From: Bacillus sp. SM2101 | GTDB lineage: Bacteria > Bacillota > Bacilli > Bacillales > SM2101 | Reading direction: 5' to 3' | DNA: 64,000 nt | Assembly: GCF_018588585.1 (NCBI RefSeq) | Contig: NZ_JAEUFG010000011.1 | Coordinates: forward strand, 1-64,000 | Part shown: positions 46,652 to 57,726 of the stretch, one piece after another | Numbering within the stretch: the first letter of the stretch is position 1 | Layout of the letters: every line of letters starts with the position of its first letter | The notes under the pieces: generated by a model | Databases searched by the model: none | Seen by the model: the letters and a program-made list of their open reading frames with translations, nothing else | What the model was told of the DNA's origin: nothing | Made by a program: the position numbers and the translations under genes

Positions 46652-46929
46652 GTGAAAAAGTAGATTTAATTAAAGAAGTGATTGCACTTAAATATGATAG
46701 CGAAAAAAAATCTTCCCCAACGGTTGTTGGCAAGGGAAGAGGGATTGTTGCAGAGAATATTATTTCTCTAGCTGAAGAGCATAATATCCCTCTTCAGGAA
46801 GACCCTACACTCGTAAATTTGTTAAGTCAGCTAAATATAAACGAAGCAATTCCTGAAGAATTATATGAAGCAGTAGCAGAAATATTTGCCTTTATTTACC
46901 GTGTGGATAAACAACAAGGTGAAAGATAA
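46648..46929 (+). CDS. ylqH: YlqH, FlhB cytoplasmic-domain homologue
   Basis: A 93-residue soluble protein resembling the cytoplasmic C-terminal domain of the flagellar export switch FlhB (KYDSEKKSSPTVVGKGRG, AEEHNIPLQEDPTLVNLL, IPEELYEAVAEIFAFIYR). In FlhB the site NPTH self-cleaves after Asn; here the matching position reads SPTV, so cleavage is not expected. Paired with the FliK-like YlqG, it suggests an export-related or FliK-FlhB-like pair outside the main flagellar operon. Function unproven. Confidence 0.85.
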   Translation: MSEKVDLIKEVIALKYDSEKKSSPTVVGKGRGIVAENIISLAEEHNIPLQEDPTLVNLLSQLNINEAIPEELYEAVAEIFAFIYRVDKQQGER

Positions 46930-47027
46930 AAATAATAATTTTGTTGGAATGCTAGACAATATACTAGCCATTATATAAAATGAAAGCGCAGTCTATTTTA
47001 TTTTGTTATTTAGTAGGAGGATGGGAA

Positions 47028-48188
47028 ATGAATATCCATGAATATCAAGGGAAAGAAATCCTCAGAAGTTACGGGGTAGCCGTTCCGAATGGCAAAGTTG
47101 CCTTCTCAGCTGAAGAGGCAGTTGAGGCAGCGAAGGAACTAGGAACGGAAGTTTGTGTTGTGAAAGCGCAAATCCACGCTGGTGGTCGTGGTAAAGCAGG
47201 TGGCGTAAAAATTGCGAAAAGTATTGATGAAGTTCGTACATATGCAAATGACCTTTTAGGTAAAATACTTGTTACTCATCAAACGGGTCCAGAAGGTAAA
47301 GAAGTCAAACGCCTATTAGTTGAAGAGGGCTGCGATATTAAAAAGGAATACTATATAGGACTTGTATTGGATCGTGAAACTTCCCGTGTTGTCTTAATGG
47401 CATCAGAGGAAGGCGGTACAGAAATTGAGGAAGTAGCAGAAAAAACACCAGAGAAAATTTTTAAGGAGTACATTGATCCTGTAGTTGGATTAACTGGCTT
47501 CCAAGCACGACGAATTGCATTTAATATTAATATTCCTAAAGAACTAGTGAACAAGGCTGTCAAATTTATGATAGGTCTTTATACAGCATTTATCGAAAAA
47601 GATTGTTCCATTGCTGAAATTAACCCACTTGTTGTAACAGGTGATGGGAACGTTATGGCGCTAGATGCAAAATTAAACTTTGACTCAAATGCTCTCTATC
47701 GTCAAAAAGATGTTTTAGCTTACCGTGATCTTGATGAGGAAGACCAAAAAGAAATTGAAGCTTCGAAATATGACTTAAGTTATATTTCATTAGACGGTAA
47801 TATCGGTTGTATGGTTAACGGAGCGGGTCTTGCTATGGCGACGATGGATATTATTAAACATTACGGCGGTGACCCAGCAAACTTCCTTGATGTTGGTGGT
47901 GGTGCAACTGCTGAAAAAGTAACAGAAGCTTTCAAAATCATTCTATCTGATGAAAGTGTTAAAGGGATTTTTGTTAATATTTTCGGAGGAATTATGAAAT
48001 GTGATGTTATTGCAACGGGTGTTGTAGAAGCAGCTAAACAAGTAGAATTAAGCGTTCCTCTTGTTGTCCGTTTAGAAGGAACAAACGTCGACCTAGGGAA
48101 GAAAATTTTACAAGAGTCTGGTTTAAATATTATTGCAGCAGAATCAATGGCTGATGGTGCTCAAAAAATCGTAGAACACGTAGGGTAA
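47028..48188 (+). CDS. sucC: Succinyl-CoA synthetase, beta subunit
   Basis: ADP-forming succinate-CoA ligase chain carrying the ATP-grasp nucleotide site; TCA cycle. Begins [51 protein letters not shown] and [13 protein letters not shown] are conserved. ATG 47028 has AGGAGGATGGG upstream; the longer reading from 46980 has no site. 386 residues. Followed by sucD after 18 nt. Confidence 0.96.
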   Translation: MNIHEYQGKEILRSYGVAVPNGKVAFSAEEAVEAAKELGTEVCVVKAQIHAGGRGKAGGVKIAKSIDEVRTYANDLLGKILVTHQTGPEGKEVKRLLVEEGCDIKKEYYIGLVLDRETSRVVLMASEEGGTEIEEVAEKTPEKIFKEYIDPVVGLTGFQARRIAFNINIPKELVNKAVKFMIGLYTAFIEKDCSIAEINPLVVTGDGNVMALDAKLNFDSNALYRQKDVLAYRDLDEEDQKEIEASKYDLSYISLDGNIGCMVNGAGLAMATMDIIKHYGGDPANFLDVGGGATAEKVTEAFKIILSDESVKGIFVNIFGGIMKCDVIATGVVEAAKQVELSVPLVVRLEGTNVDLGKKILQESGLNIIAAESMADGAQKIVEHVG

Positions 48189-48206
48189 GAAAGGCAGGGG
48201 AACGAA

Positions 48207-49109
48207 ATGAGTGTATTTATTAATAAAGATACAAAAGTAATCGTCCAAGGTATCACAGGTTCAACAGCTCTTTTTCATACTAAGCAGATGTTAGAATATG
48301 GCACGCAAATCGTTGCTGGTGTGACACCAGGAAAAGGTGGAACTGAAGCTGAAGGCGTTCCAGTATTTAACACGGTTGAAGAAGCAGTGAAGGCAACAGG
48401 CGCTAATGTATCTGTCATATATGTGCCAGCTCCTTTTGCAGCTGATGCAATTCTAGAAGCAGTAGATGCTGAGCTTGACCTTGCGATTTGTATTACTGAA
48501 CATATTCCAGTTCTTGATATGGTAAAGGTTAAGAAGTATATGGAAGGTAAAAAGACCCGTTTAGTTGGACCAAATTGTCCAGGGGTTATTACTCCTGAGG
48601 AATGTAAGATCGGTATTATGCCTGGGTACATTCATACAAAAGGGCATGTAGGTGTAGTGTCTCGTTCTGGAACATTAACCTATGAAGCAGTTCATCAGCT
48701 ATCACAAGCTGGAATTGGTCAATCTACTGCAGTAGGGATTGGTGGAGACCCTGTGAATGGGACGGATTTTATCGATGCTCTCAAAGCATTTAATGAAGAT
48801 CCAGACACATATGCTGTAATTATGATCGGGGAAATCGGTGGTACAGCTGAAGAAGAAGCTGCATTATGGGTGAAGGAAAATATGACAAAACCTGTAGTCG
48901 GATTTATCGGTGGGAGAACAGCGCCTCCAGGAAAACGTATGGGACATGCTGGTGCCATTATTTCTGGTGGAAAAGGTACCGCTGACGAAAAGATTAAAGT
49001 GATGAACGAGTGTGGAATTCAAGTTGCTGATACTCCAGCTGTAATGGGAGAAACTTTAATTTCTACCCTTAAGGAAAAAGGCATTTACGAAAAATGTAAA
49101 ACTCATTAA
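48207..49109 (+). CDS. sucD: Succinyl-CoA synthetase, alpha subunit
   Basis: CoA-binding chain with the phosphorylated catalytic His in [17 protein letters not shown] (His near 248). [19 protein letters not shown] opens the CoA-binding domain; [13 protein letters not shown] and [11 protein letters not shown] are visible. 300 residues, as in B. subtilis. A hairpin follows before dprA. Confidence 0.97.
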   Translation: MSVFINKDTKVIVQGITGSTALFHTKQMLEYGTQIVAGVTPGKGGTEAEGVPVFNTVEEAVKATGANVSVIYVPAPFAADAILEAVDAELDLAICITEHIPVLDMVKVKKYMEGKKTRLVGPNCPGVITPEECKIGIMPGYIHTKGHVGVVSRSGTLTYEAVHQLSQAGIGQSTAVGIGGDPVNGTDFIDALKAFNEDPDTYAVIMIGEIGGTAEEEAALWVKENMTKPVVGFIGGRTAPPGKRMGHAGAIISGGKGTADEKIKVMNECGIQVADTPAVMGETLISTLKEKGIYEKCKTH

Positions 49110-49118
49110 TCTATAAAT

Positions 49119-49153
49119 AAATAGTCCCATACCACTCGGTTTGGGGCTATTTA
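49119..49153 (+). terminator. Hairpin after sucD, weak terminator
   Basis: AAATAGTCCCA pairs with TGGGGCTATTT (one mismatch) around an 11-12-nt loop. The following tract is T-poor, so termination may be incomplete and dprA may be read through. Confidence 0.5.
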
Positions 49154-49172
49154 GTCTGAAAGGAAGGAGCTC

Positions 49173-50054
49173 ATGGACACTTTTCGCAAAAGATTAATAC
49201 ATTTACATCATTGTAGAGGCATCGGATGGAGGTCAATAAAAAACCTCTTAACTTACGATCCGAATTTAACAAGAATCTATCAATCTTCTTTTACAGATCT
49301 TCAACCACATCTCCCAATCTCCACTTCTCAGCTGAAAAATCTCATGAAAGATTTGCATTCTTCTAACATCCAAAGTATGCTAAATAAGTATAGTGATTAC
49401 AATATTCACATTGTTACAAAATTTGACGATGAGTATCCAAACATGCTAAAACAAATATATGATCCCCCTTGGGTAATCTATGCCAAAGGAGATATTCGAT
49501 TACTTTCAGATCAAAAATGTCTTAGTGTTGTGGGGGCGAGATATCCTTCTTCATATGGTTTGAAAAGTATAGAAAGGGTCATTTTACCTTTAATTCAGTC
49601 GGGGTGGACCATTATTAGTGGCTTAGCAAAAGGCATTGACTCTAAAGCACATGAGTTAGCTTTATTAAACAAGGGGAAAACTATCGCTGTTATTGCAGGT
49701 GGTTTTCAATATATTTATCCAAAAGAGAATGCAAAACTTGCAAATATGTTAAGTAAGGAAAATTTATTATTATCAGAATACCCGCCCTTCGTAAGACCTG
49801 AACGCTGGCAATTTCCTATGAGGAATAGAATTATTAGCGGTTTGTCGTTCGGTACAGTTATTATAGAAGCAAGAGAATCGAGTGGTTCGCTCATTACAGC
49901 TGATCAAGCCTTAGAGCAAGGGAGAGAGGTATTTGCTATACCAGGTTCAATTTTTGCTGAGCATTCAATTGGAACGAATAAGCTCATTCAACAAGGGGCA
50001 AAGCTCGTTATGTCGAGCAACGATATTGAAGCTGAAATGATATCACAAATATAA
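49173..50054 (+). CDS. dprA: DNA processing protein DprA (Smf)
   Basis: Loads RecA on incoming single-stranded DNA during natural transformation. A SAM-like N-terminal part (about 1-75) precedes the Rossmann-like DprA fold: SVVGARYPSSYGLKS, ISGLAKGIDSKAHELAL, TIAVIAGGFQYIYPKEN, FPMRNRIISGLS and SGSLITADQALEQGREVFAIPG. 293 residues, normal for Bacillus. AAAGGAAGGAG before ATG. Presence does not by itself show that the strain is competent. Confidence 0.95.
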   Translation: MDTFRKRLIHLHHCRGIGWRSIKNLLTYDPNLTRIYQSSFTDLQPHLPISTSQLKNLMKDLHSSNIQSMLNKYSDYNIHIVTKFDDEYPNMLKQIYDPPWVIYAKGDIRLLSDQKCLSVVGARYPSSYGLKSIERVILPLIQSGWTIISGLAKGIDSKAHELALLNKGKTIAVIAGGFQYIYPKENAKLANMLSKENLLLSEYPPFVRPERWQFPMRNRIISGLSFGTVIIEARESSGSLITADQALEQGREVFAIPGSIFAEHSIGTNKLIQQGAKLVMSSNDIEAEMISQI

Positions 50055-50082
50055 GGTTTGTTAACTTTTTTGAGAGTAGTGT

Positions 50083-50111
50083 TTGACAAACTGTATGTGA
50101 ATATTTAATAA
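50083..50111 (+). promoter_or_regulatory. Predicted sigma-A promoter of topA
   Basis: Consensus TTGACA (50083-50088), 17-bp spacer, TAATAA (50106-50111), about 120 bp upstream of topA. Confidence 0.7.
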
Positions 50112-50230
50112 TAGTGAAGATTTTATAAATCAGAAAAAATTATATTAATATTGAGAGTTGAGAAAATAGATAGGCCATTTGTAAACGCCTAGAGAATTAT
50201 TATCATTACCCTCTTGAGGAGGACATTTGA

Positions 50231-52306
50231 ATGTCAGATTATCTAGTTATTGTGGAATCGCCTGCTAAGGCGAAGACGATTGAACGATATTTAGGAAAAA
50301 AATATAAAGTAAAAGCTTCCATGGGACATGTTAGAGATTTACCGAAAAGTCAAATGGGTGTCGATATAGACAAAAACTTTGACCCAAAGTATATTACGAT
50401 AAGAGGTAAAGGGCCAGTCTTAAAGGAATTAAAAAATGCTGCTAAAAAAGCAAAAAAGATTTACTTAGCGGCTGACCCTGATCGTGAAGGAGAAGCGATC
50501 GCTTGGCATCTTGCTCACAGCCTAGCAATCGATGTTAATTCAAACTGCCGTGTCGTATTTAATGAAATAACGAAGGATGCGATTAAAGAGTCATTTAAGC
50601 ATCCCCGTGCGATAAACATGGATTTAGTCGATGCCCAGCAAGCTCGAAGAGTACTTGACAGATTAGTAGGGTATAATATTAGTCCTTTATTGTGGAAAAA
50701 AGTAAAAAAAGGATTAAGCGCTGGAAGAGTACAGTCAGTAGCGGTTAGATTAATTATTGATCGAGAAAAAGAAATAGGGGAATTTATCCCAGAAGAATAT
50801 TGGTCAATCAGATCCGATTTTGTTAAAGGCAAAAAACAGTTCGAAGCTTTCTTTCATAGTATCGAGGGTGAAAAGTTAGAGTTAAAATCGGAAGACGATG
50901 TAAAAAGTGTACTAAGTAAAATAAACGGGAATGAATTTAAAGTAAATAACGTGACAAGAAAGGAACGAAAACGTAATCCAGCGCTGTCATTTACGACATC
51001 ATCATTACAACAAGAAGCTGCACGAAAGCTAAATTTCCGTGCAAAAAAGACAATGATGCTTGCACAGCAACTCTATGAAGGGATTGAGCTTGGTAAGGGT
51101 GGTACGGTCGGTCTCATTACATACATGCGTACTGATTCTACAAGGATTTCTGATACTGCCCAAAATGAGGCTGCTGCTTACATAGAAGATAAATATGGAA
51201 CCCAATATTTATCCGAGGATAAACGCAACAAAAAAAAGAAAGCAAATACTCAAGACGCACATGAAGCAATAAGACCAACTGGTACACATCGAGATCCAGC
51301 TTCAATTAAACAGTATTTAAGTAGAGATCAATTTCGTTTATACAAGCTTATTTGGGAACGGTTCGTTGCGAGTCAAATGGCTCCAGCAATAATGGATACG
51401 ATGACTGTTGTGCTAGAAAATGAAGGTGTGATGTTTAAAGCACATGGCTCAAAAGTAAAATTCCCTGGGTTTATGAAAGTGTACGTTGAGAGTACAGATG
51501 ATCAAGAAGAAGAAAAAAATCATATGTTACCTGATCTACAAAAGGGTGATACAATCATTTCGAAGGACCTAGAGCCAAAGCAGCACTTTACACAACCACC
51601 TCCGAGATATACAGAAGCAAGGCTAGTAAAGACGCTCGAAGAGTTAGGGATTGGAAGACCATCAACGTATGCGCCTACCTTAGATACCATCCAAAGACGT
51701 GGTTATGTTGCGTTAGAAAATAAGCGGTTCACTCCAACTGAATTAGGTGAAATAGTATTGGACCTCATAGTTGAATTCTTCCCAGATATTATTGATGTAG
51801 AATTTACAGCTAATATGGAACGAAATCTTGACGAAATTGAAGTTGGAGATGTTGAATGGATTTCGATTATTGATAAATTTTATCAAGACTTTGAAAAGCA
51901 TTTAACAAAAGCAGAGAAAGAAATGGAGAAAGTCGAGATTAAGGATGAACCTGCAGGTGTTGATTGTGAGCTTTGTGGGAATCCAATGGTCATAAAGATG
52001 GGAAGATACGGTAAGTTCATGGCCTGCTCAAATTTTCCTGATTGTCGTAACACGAAGCCAATCGTAAAAGAAATTGGTGTTCAATGTCCAAAATGTAATA
52101 AAGGGAGTATCGTTGAACGTAAAAGTAAAAAGAAAAGAGTATTTTATGGATGTAACTTATATCCAGAATGCGATTTTGTTTCTTGGGATAAACCGATTGC
52201 ACGTATGTGTCCTAAATGTGACCACATGCTTGTTGAGAAAAAACTGAAAAAAGGTATGCAAGTTCAATGTGTAAATTGTGACTATAAAGAAGAGCAACAG
52301 AAGTAA
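50231..52306 (+). CDS. topA: DNA topoisomerase I
   Basis: Type IA topoisomerase that relaxes negative supercoils. The Toprim domain begins [33 protein letters not shown] carries metal ligands; the active-site Tyr is in [11 protein letters not shown] near 301. Three C-terminal zinc ribbons are visible: CELCGNPM...[15 protein letters not shown]...CNLYPEC and CPKCDHM...CVNC. 691 residues, the B. subtilis length. GAGGAGGAC lies upstream of the ATG. Own promoter and terminator. Confidence 0.97.
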   Translation: MSDYLVIVESPAKAKTIERYLGKKYKVKASMGHVRDLPKSQMGVDIDKNFDPKYITIRGKGPVLKELKNAAKKAKKIYLAADPDREGEAIAWHLAHSLAIDVNSNCRVVFNEITKDAIKESFKHPRAINMDLVDAQQARRVLDRLVGYNISPLLWKKVKKGLSAGRVQSVAVRLIIDREKEIGEFIPEEYWSIRSDFVKGKKQFEAFFHSIEGEKLELKSEDDVKSVLSKINGNEFKVNNVTRKERKRNPALSFTTSSLQQEAARKLNFRAKKTMMLAQQLYEGIELGKGGTVGLITYMRTDSTRISDTAQNEAAAYIEDKYGTQYLSEDKRNKKKKANTQDAHEAIRPTGTHRDPASIKQYLSRDQFRLYKLIWERFVASQMAPAIMDTMTVVLENEGVMFKAHGSKVKFPGFMKVYVESTDDQEEEKNHMLPDLQKGDTIISKDLEPKQHFTQPPPRYTEARLVKTLEELGIGRPSTYAPTLDTIQRRGYVALENKRFTPTELGEIVLDLIVEFFPDIIDVEFTANMERNLDEIEVGDVEWISIIDKFYQDFEKHLTKAEKEMEKVEIKDEPAGVDCELCGNPMVIKMGRYGKFMACSNFPDCRNTKPIVKEIGVQCPKCNKGSIVERKSKKKRVFYGCNLYPECDFVSWDKPIARMCPKCDHMLVEKKLKKGMQVQCVNCDYKEEQQK

Positions 52307-52310
52307 CCAT

Positions 52311-52342
52311 AAAGGTGAGCTGACTTGACGCTCACCTCTTTT
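52311..52342 (+). terminator. Rho-independent terminator after topA
   Basis: AGGTGAGC (52313-52320) pairs with GCTCACCT (52330-52337) around a 9-nt loop, followed by a short T-run. Confidence 0.8.
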
Positions 52343-52389
52343 AGATAGCAAAAAACTGTGAAAGTTAATGCAATAATGGAGGAAAAAGA

Positions 52390-53697
52390 ATGACTACAAA
52401 AGCTATAAACGTAATTGGTGCAGGACTTGCTGGAAGTGAAGCTGCTTGGCAAATTGCTAAGCGTGGTTTTCAGGTGAATTTATATGAGATGAGGCCTGTT
52501 AAACAAACTCCTGCACACCATACAGATAAATTTGCTGAACTAGTTTGTAGTAACTCTCTGAGAGGAAACAGCTTAACAAACGCTGTAGGCGTACTTAAAG
52601 AAGAGATGCGTATGTTAGATTCAGTTATAATTAAAGCAGCGGACGAATGTGCTGTGCCAGCAGGTGGAGCGTTAGCTGTTGACCGCCACGAATTTGCGGG
52701 CAAAGTCACAGATTATGTGAAAAATCATCCGAATGTTACAGTGTTTAACGAGGAAATTACTGACATAGATGATACCCCTACAGTTATCGCAACAGGACCT
52801 TTGACATCAAAGGCATTGTCGAACAACATAAAAGAGCTAACGGGTCAGGATTATTTTTATTTTTATGATGCAGCTGCACCGATTATTGACAAAGAAAGTA
52901 TAAATATGGACAAGGCTTATTTAAAATCTCGCTATGATAAAGGTGAGGCTGCTTATATTAACTGTCCTATGAACGAAGAGGAATTTAATACATTTTACGA
53001 GGCATTAATCAATGCAGAAGTAGTTCCACTAAAAGAATTTGAAAAGGAAATTTATTTTGAGGGCTGTATGCCAATTGAGGTTATGGCACAACGTGGTCAC
53101 AAAACAATGCTTTTTGGCCCGTTAAAGCCTGTTGGTTTAGAAGATCCGCGTACCGGAAAAAGACCGCATGCTGTTGTTCAGCTTAGACAAGATGATGCAG
53201 CAGGAACGTTATATAATATAGTGGGCTTTCAAACGCATTTAAAGTGGGGAGCACAAAAAGAAGTGTTACGACTTATTCCTGGTTTAGAAAATGCTGAGAT
53301 CGTTCGGTATGGGGTGATGCACCGAAACACATTTATTAACTCACCTCACTTACTTAAGCCAACATATCAATTCCATAATAAGCCGAATTTGTTTTTTGCA
53401 GGACAAATGACAGGGGTAGAAGGGTATGTTGAATCTGCTGCTTCAGGTTTGGTAGCTGGAATTAATGCATCCAGATCAGTGGACGGAAAGAGCTTGTTAG
53501 TATTCCCAGAAGAAACAGCGATAGGAAGTATGGCTAAGTATATTACAACGACAAACGAAAAAAACTTCCAACCAATGAATGCGAATTTTGGTTTGTTTCC
53601 TGACCTAGGTGTAAGGATAAAGAATAAAAAAGAACGCTATGAAAGCTATGCAAATCGCGCGTTAGAAACAATTCAGAATTTTATAAAAAATGTATAG
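52390..53697 (+). CDS. trmFO: tRNA uracil-54 C5-methyltransferase TrmFO
   Basis: Folate- and FAD-dependent enzyme forming ribothymidine at U54 of tRNAs. The FAD-binding N terminus is [54 protein letters not shown] and [20 protein letters not shown] are family signatures with the catalytic Cys segments. 435 residues, as in B. subtilis (Gid). A very strong hairpin lies between it and xerC. Confidence 0.97.
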   Translation: MTTKAINVIGAGLAGSEAAWQIAKRGFQVNLYEMRPVKQTPAHHTDKFAELVCSNSLRGNSLTNAVGVLKEEMRMLDSVIIKAADECAVPAGGALAVDRHEFAGKVTDYVKNHPNVTVFNEEITDIDDTPTVIATGPLTSKALSNNIKELTGQDYFYFYDAAAPIIDKESINMDKAYLKSRYDKGEAAYINCPMNEEEFNTFYEALINAEVVPLKEFEKEIYFEGCMPIEVMAQRGHKTMLFGPLKPVGLEDPRTGKRPHAVVQLRQDDAAGTLYNIVGFQTHLKWGAQKEVLRLIPGLENAEIVRYGVMHRNTFINSPHLLKPTYQFHNKPNLFFAGQMTGVEGYVESAASGLVAGINASRSVDGKSLLVFPEETAIGSMAKYITTTNEKNFQPMNANFGLFPDLGVRIKNKKERYESYANRALETIQNFIKNV

Positions 53698-53706
53698 AAA
53701 TTGTTT

Positions 53707-53748
53707 GCAAGGGGCTACTAAAGTATGTTACTATTTAGTAGCCCTTGC
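53707..53748 (+). promoter_or_regulatory. Long hairpin between trmFO and xerC
   Basis: GCAAGGGGCTACTAAA (53707-53722) pairs with TTTAGTAGCCCTTGC (53734-53748): 15 bp, one bulged G and an 11-nt loop. There is no T-tract, and the xerC ribosome binding site begins 2 nt after it. An mRNA processing or translation-control structure is more likely than a terminator. Confidence 0.6.
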
Positions 53749-53763
53749 GAGGTGTATGGTGAA

Positions 53764-54666
53764 TTGAAAAATGTGAACAAACAATTACAATTATTTATTG
53801 AATATTTACAAATTGAAAAAAACTATTCAGAATATACCATAATGCATTATAAAAATGATATCTTGCATTTTCTTCAGTTTATGAATCAACAGGCGATTGA
53901 TAAGCTTTTGGATGTTTCATATGCTGATGTTCGTATCTATTTGACTGAACTTCATAGCAAGAAATATGCAAGAAAGTCTATAGCAAGAAAAGTTTCGTGC
54001 CTGCGTAGCTTTTTCGCCTTTTTGTTAAGAGAAGAATTAGTGAACGAAAATCCCTTTTCCATCGTTTCTTTACCGAAGCAGGAACAAAGGATACCACAAT
54101 TTTTATATGAAGAAGAGCTAAAACAATTATTTGCTGTCAGTGATATTTCAACGCCTTTAGGGCTGCGTAATCAAGCAATACTAGAATTGTTGTATGCTAC
54201 TGGTATTCGTGTTAGTGAGTGCTGTAATATTCAAATACAAGACTTGGATTTTTCAATTGGTACAGTATTAGTTACTGGAAAAGGAAATAAACAACGATAC
54301 GTGCCATTTGGTAGCTTTGCTCATGAATCAATAGAAAAATACATTTCTGAAGGTAGGCAAATCTTGCAGGATAAGTCGCAAGTAAAAACAGGACATCTGT
54401 TTTTAAATTACAGAGGTGAGCCTTTAACTGCAAGAGGAGTTCGTGTCATACTCGATAAGATGATAAAGCAGGCTTCCATAACTATACATATAAGTCCACA
54501 CGTTCTTAGGCATACATTCGCCACACATTTATTAAATGAAGGTGCGGATATGCGATCTGTTCAAGAACTTTTAGGGCATGAGCATTTGTCATCAACACAA
54601 ATATATACGCATGTAACTAAAGATCATTTGCGTAATATTTACATGAAGCACCATCCAAGAGCCTGA
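53764..54666 (+). CDS. xerC: Tyrosine recombinase XerC
   Basis: With XerD resolves chromosome dimers at dif; CodV in B. subtilis. The N-terminal SAM-like core-binding domain (about 1-85) is followed by the catalytic domain, with [11 protein letters not shown] holding the first Arg, [19 protein letters not shown] holding His-x-x-Arg, [14 protein letters not shown] with the His and nucleophile Tyr. I chose TTG 53764 ([16 protein letters not shown]): AGGTG lies 9 nt upstream and the N terminus then matches B. subtilis CodV in length. A reading from 53725 would start inside the hairpin loop; GTG 53773 is a further alternative. First gene of the xerC-hslV-hslU-codY operon. Confidence 0.94.
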   Translation: MKNVNKQLQLFIEYLQIEKNYSEYTIMHYKNDILHFLQFMNQQAIDKLLDVSYADVRIYLTELHSKKYARKSIARKVSCLRSFFAFLLREELVNENPFSIVSLPKQEQRIPQFLYEEELKQLFAVSDISTPLGLRNQAILELLYATGIRVSECCNIQIQDLDFSIGTVLVTGKGNKQRYVPFGSFAHESIEKYISEGRQILQDKSQVKTGHLFLNYRGEPLTARGVRVILDKMIKQASITIHISPHVLRHTFATHLLNEGADMRSVQELLGHEHLSSTQIYTHVTKDHLRNIYMKHHPRA

Positions 54667-54692
54667 GTGAGTGTAAAAAAGGAGGATATGTC

Positions 54693-55235
54693 ATGTCAAC
54701 GTTTCATGCTACAACAATTTTTGCTATTCACCACAATGGGCAATGTGCGATGGCAGGTGATGGTCAAGTGACTTTCGGTAATGCCGTTGTAATGAAACAC
54801 ACTGCCAAAAAGGTTCGAAAACTATTTCAAGGAAAAGTTATAGCAGGCTTTGCTGGCTCTGTTGCAGATGCCTTTACGCTGTTTGAGCTATTCGAAGGAA
54901 AGCTTGAAGAGTATAATGGAAATATTAAAAGGGCAGCGGTTGAACTCGCGAAAAAGTGGAGGTCAGATAAAGTTCTCCATAAATTAGAAGCGATGCTAAT
55001 TGTAATGGATAAAACGCATTTGTTACTTATTTCGGGCACCGGTGAAGTGATCGAACCTGATGATGGAATTTTAGCTATTGGGTCAGGTGGTAATTATGCA
55101 TTATCTGCAGGCAGAGCACTTAAAAATTATGCCGGAGATAATTTATCAGCTGAAGAAATCGCCAAAGCTGCTTTAGAAATTGCTGGTGAAATTTGTGTGT
55201 ATACAAATGATCAGATTATCGTTGAACAACTTTGA
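54693..55235 (+). CDS. hslV: ATP-dependent protease proteolytic subunit HslV (ClpQ/CodW)
   Basis: Peptidase ring of the HslUV protease. 180 residues starting [42 protein letters not shown] and [15 protein letters not shown] are conserved. As in B. subtilis CodW, five residues precede the usual TTI(V/F) start, so after Met removal the N-terminal nucleophile would be Ser2 rather than Thr. AAAGGAGGA precedes the ATG. Its end slightly overlaps a longer reading of hslU, not the chosen one. Confidence 0.96.
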   Translation: MSTFHATTIFAIHHNGQCAMAGDGQVTFGNAVVMKHTAKKVRKLFQGKVIAGFAGSVADAFTLFELFEGKLEEYNGNIKRAAVELAKKWRSDKVLHKLEAMLIVMDKTHLLLISGTGEVIEPDDGILAIGSGGNYALSAGRALKNYAGDNLSAEEIAKAALEIAGEICVYTNDQIIVEQL

Positions 55236-55255
55236 GCAATGAAGGAGGGTTTTTA

Positions 55256-56653
55256 ATGAGAAAGAATCTCACTCCGAGACAAATTGTAGAGCAGTTAGAT
55301 AAGTTTATTATAGGTCAAAGTGATGCAAAAAAAGCTGTTGCTGTTGCTTTAAGAAATCGTTTCCGTCGAAGTCTTCTCGATGAGAAGCTTAGAGATGAAG
55401 TTGTACCGAAAAACATCTTAATGATAGGACCCACTGGCGTTGGTAAGACTGAAATTGCTAGACGTTTAGCTAAGCTTGTTGGAGCTCCATTTGTTAAAGT
55501 AGAAGCGACTAAGTTTACTGAAGTAGGTTATGTTGGTCGTGACGTTGAATCTATGGTCAGAGACCTTGTGGAGACGTCAGTCCGTCTTGTTAAAGAGGAA
55601 AAAATGTTAGCAGTGAAGGAAAGAGCGGAAGAAAACGCCAACAAACGTCTTGTTGAGCTGCTAGCTCCAGGGAAATCTAAACAAACAAATTATAAAAATC
55701 CATTTGAGATGTTATTTGGAGGTCAATCTTCCCAAAGTGACAATGAGGAACAAGCTGACGAGGTTTCAGTAAAAGAAAAACGCAAGCAAATTGCCCATAA
55801 GCTTGCATTAGGAGAGCTTGAAGATTATTATGTGACTGTTGAAGTAGAGGAACAGCAACCGTCAATGTTCGACATGCTTCAAGGCTCAGGTATGGAACAA
55901 ATGGGCATGAACATGCAGGATGCTTTGAGTGGGCTGATGCCAAAGAAACGGAAAAAGCGCAAATTAACTGTACGTGAAGCTCGCAAAGTATTAACACATG
56001 AAGAGGCCCATAAGCTTATTGATATGGATGAAGTAACACAAGAAGCCGTTCAAAAGGCAGAGCAAACAGGAATTATATTTATTGATGAGATTGATAAAAT
56101 CGCAAGTAAAAGTCAACAATCATCGTCTGGTGACGTATCTCGTGAAGGTGTGCAGCGAGACATTTTACCAATTGTTGAAGGTTCAACCGTCGTTACAAAA
56201 TATGGATCGGTAAAAACAGACCATATATTATTTATATCAGCTGGAGCATTCCACATCGCTAAACCGTCGGATTTAATTCCAGAGTTACAGGGGAGATTTC
56301 CGATTCGTGTAGAATTAACGAAGTTGACGATTGAAGACTTTGTTAAAATTTTAACAGAGCCAAATAATGCCTTATTGAAACAATATTCAGCATTATTAGG
56401 CACAGAAGGTATACAACTTGAATTTTCTGACGATGCTATTCGTAAGCTTGCTGAAATCGCATTTGACGTAAATCAAAACACTGACAATATAGGAGCACGA
56501 AGACTTCATACAATCTTAGAGCGACTTCTTGAAGAATTATCTTTTGAAGCTCCTGATATTACGATGGAGAGCATTACGATAACACAACAATATGTTGAAG
56601 AAAAACTGAGCATGATAGCAAAAGATAAAGACTTAAGTCAATTTATATTATAA
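55256..56653 (+). CDS. hslU: ATP-dependent protease ATPase subunit HslU (ClpY/CodX)
   Basis: AAA+ unfoldase that feeds HslV. Walker [16 protein letters not shown] near 56-70, the [14 protein letters not shown] pore-loop region near 92, the intermediate I domain (about 110-235) with a Gln/Met-rich stretch, Walker [11 protein letters not shown] near 250 and the sensor region GRFPIRVEL. 465 residues. AAGGAGGGT precedes ATG 55256; the longer reading from 55232 starts before it. Confidence 0.97.
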   Translation: MRKNLTPRQIVEQLDKFIIGQSDAKKAVAVALRNRFRRSLLDEKLRDEVVPKNILMIGPTGVGKTEIARRLAKLVGAPFVKVEATKFTEVGYVGRDVESMVRDLVETSVRLVKEEKMLAVKERAEENANKRLVELLAPGKSKQTNYKNPFEMLFGGQSSQSDNEEQADEVSVKEKRKQIAHKLALGELEDYYVTVEVEEQQPSMFDMLQGSGMEQMGMNMQDALSGLMPKKRKKRKLTVREARKVLTHEEAHKLIDMDEVTQEAVQKAEQTGIIFIDEIDKIASKSQQSSSGDVSREGVQRDILPIVEGSTVVTKYGSVKTDHILFISAGAFHIAKPSDLIPELQGRFPIRVELTKLTIEDFVKILTEPNNALLKQYSALLGTEGIQLEFSDDAIRKLAEIAFDVNQNTDNIGARRLHTILERLLEELSFEAPDITMESITITQQYVEEKLSMIAKDKDLSQFIL

Positions 56654-56793
56654 CTAGGTGTTCTAACGGAGGATGAAAAGATCGGATTAGAACAGAAAAT
56701 TCTACTATGATCTTCTTAGTATTATCGTTCTGCACCCGACTTTTTACATAACCTCTGAAGTTGATGAATGCAAAGTACAGGAGGAAGAAAGAA

Positions 56794-57573
56794 ATGAATT
56801 TGTTAGAAAAAACGAGAAAAATTAATGCTATGCTCCAAAGAGCGGCTGGAAAACCAGTAAATTTTAAAGAAATGTCTGATACGCTACGTGATGTAATTGA
56901 ATGTAATATTTTTATTTTAAGTCGCCGTGGTAAACTACTTGGCTTTTCAATTAATCGATTAATAGAAAATGAGCGCATGAAGAAAATGCTAGAAGATCGC
57001 CAATTTCCAGAAGAGTATACGAATAACTTATTCAATATTACTGAAACATCTTCTAATTTAGATGTACAAAGTGAATATACAGCCTTCCCTGTAGAAAATA
57101 GAGAATTATTTAAATCTGGGCTAACTACGGTCGTGCCAATTAATGGTGGTGGAGAACGTCTTGGAACATTGATTTTGGCTCGCGTTGAAGCAGAGTTCCA
57201 TGATGATGATCTCATTCTTGCTGAGTACGGAGCAACTGTTGTAGGAATGGAGATTTTACGTGAGAAAGCTGAAGAAATTGAAGTAGAAGCTAGAAGTAAA
57301 GCTGTCGTACAAATGGCTATCAGCTCACTTTCTTATAGTGAATTGGAAGCGATTGAGCATATCTTTGAAGAGTTAAATGGCAACGAGGGTCTATTAGTCG
57401 CTAGTAAAATCGCTGACAGAGTAGGGATTACCCGATCTGTTATTGTAAATGCATTGAGAAAATTAGAAAGCGCTGGTGTAATAGAGTCTCGTTCACTAGG
57501 AATGAAAGGTACGTATATTAAGGTGTTAAATGATAAGTTTTTAGTAGAGCTAGAAAAGCTTAAATCTAATTAA
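56794..57573 (+). CDS. codY: Global nutrient-responsive regulator CodY
   Basis: Represses stationary-phase, nitrogen, motility and competence genes when GTP and branched-chain amino acids are plentiful. The N-terminal GAF domain (1-155) includes [17 protein letters not shown] (11-28); the C-terminal winged helix-turn-helix includes [20 protein letters not shown] (about 202-221). 259 residues, identical in length to B. subtilis CodY and nearly identical in the DNA-binding domain. ATG 56794 has CAGGAGGA upstream; the ATG at 56761 adds an unconserved Lys/Arg-rich piece. Last gene of its operon. Confidence 0.97.
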   Translation: MNLLEKTRKINAMLQRAAGKPVNFKEMSDTLRDVIECNIFILSRRGKLLGFSINRLIENERMKKMLEDRQFPEEYTNNLFNITETSSNLDVQSEYTAFPVENRELFKSGLTTVVPINGGGERLGTLILARVEAEFHDDDLILAEYGATVVGMEILREKAEEIEVEARSKAVVQMAISSLSYSELEAIEHIFEELNGNEGLLVASKIADRVGITRSVIVNALRKLESAGVIESRSLGMKGTYIKVLNDKFLVELEKLKSN

Positions 57574-57612
57574 TTTCATTGGAGAAGGCTGTACGTTAAC
57601 TAGTTAACAAAT

Positions 57613-57656
57613 AAAACAGCTAAAGAAAAATTACCTATTTTTCTTTAGCTGTTTTT
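57613..57656 (+). terminator. Strong Rho-independent terminator after codY
   Basis: AAAACAGCTAAAGAAAAAT pairs with ATTTTTCTTTAGCTGTTTT, a stem of 18-19 bp with a 5-nt loop, ending in T residues. It isolates the codY operon from the fla/che operon. Confidence 0.95.
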
Positions 57657-57726
57657 GTGTTATTTAGGAGAGTAAGGAAGTACACTTGAATTTCTTGTCA
57701 TGATGCGTAGGATCACAATAGTAACT

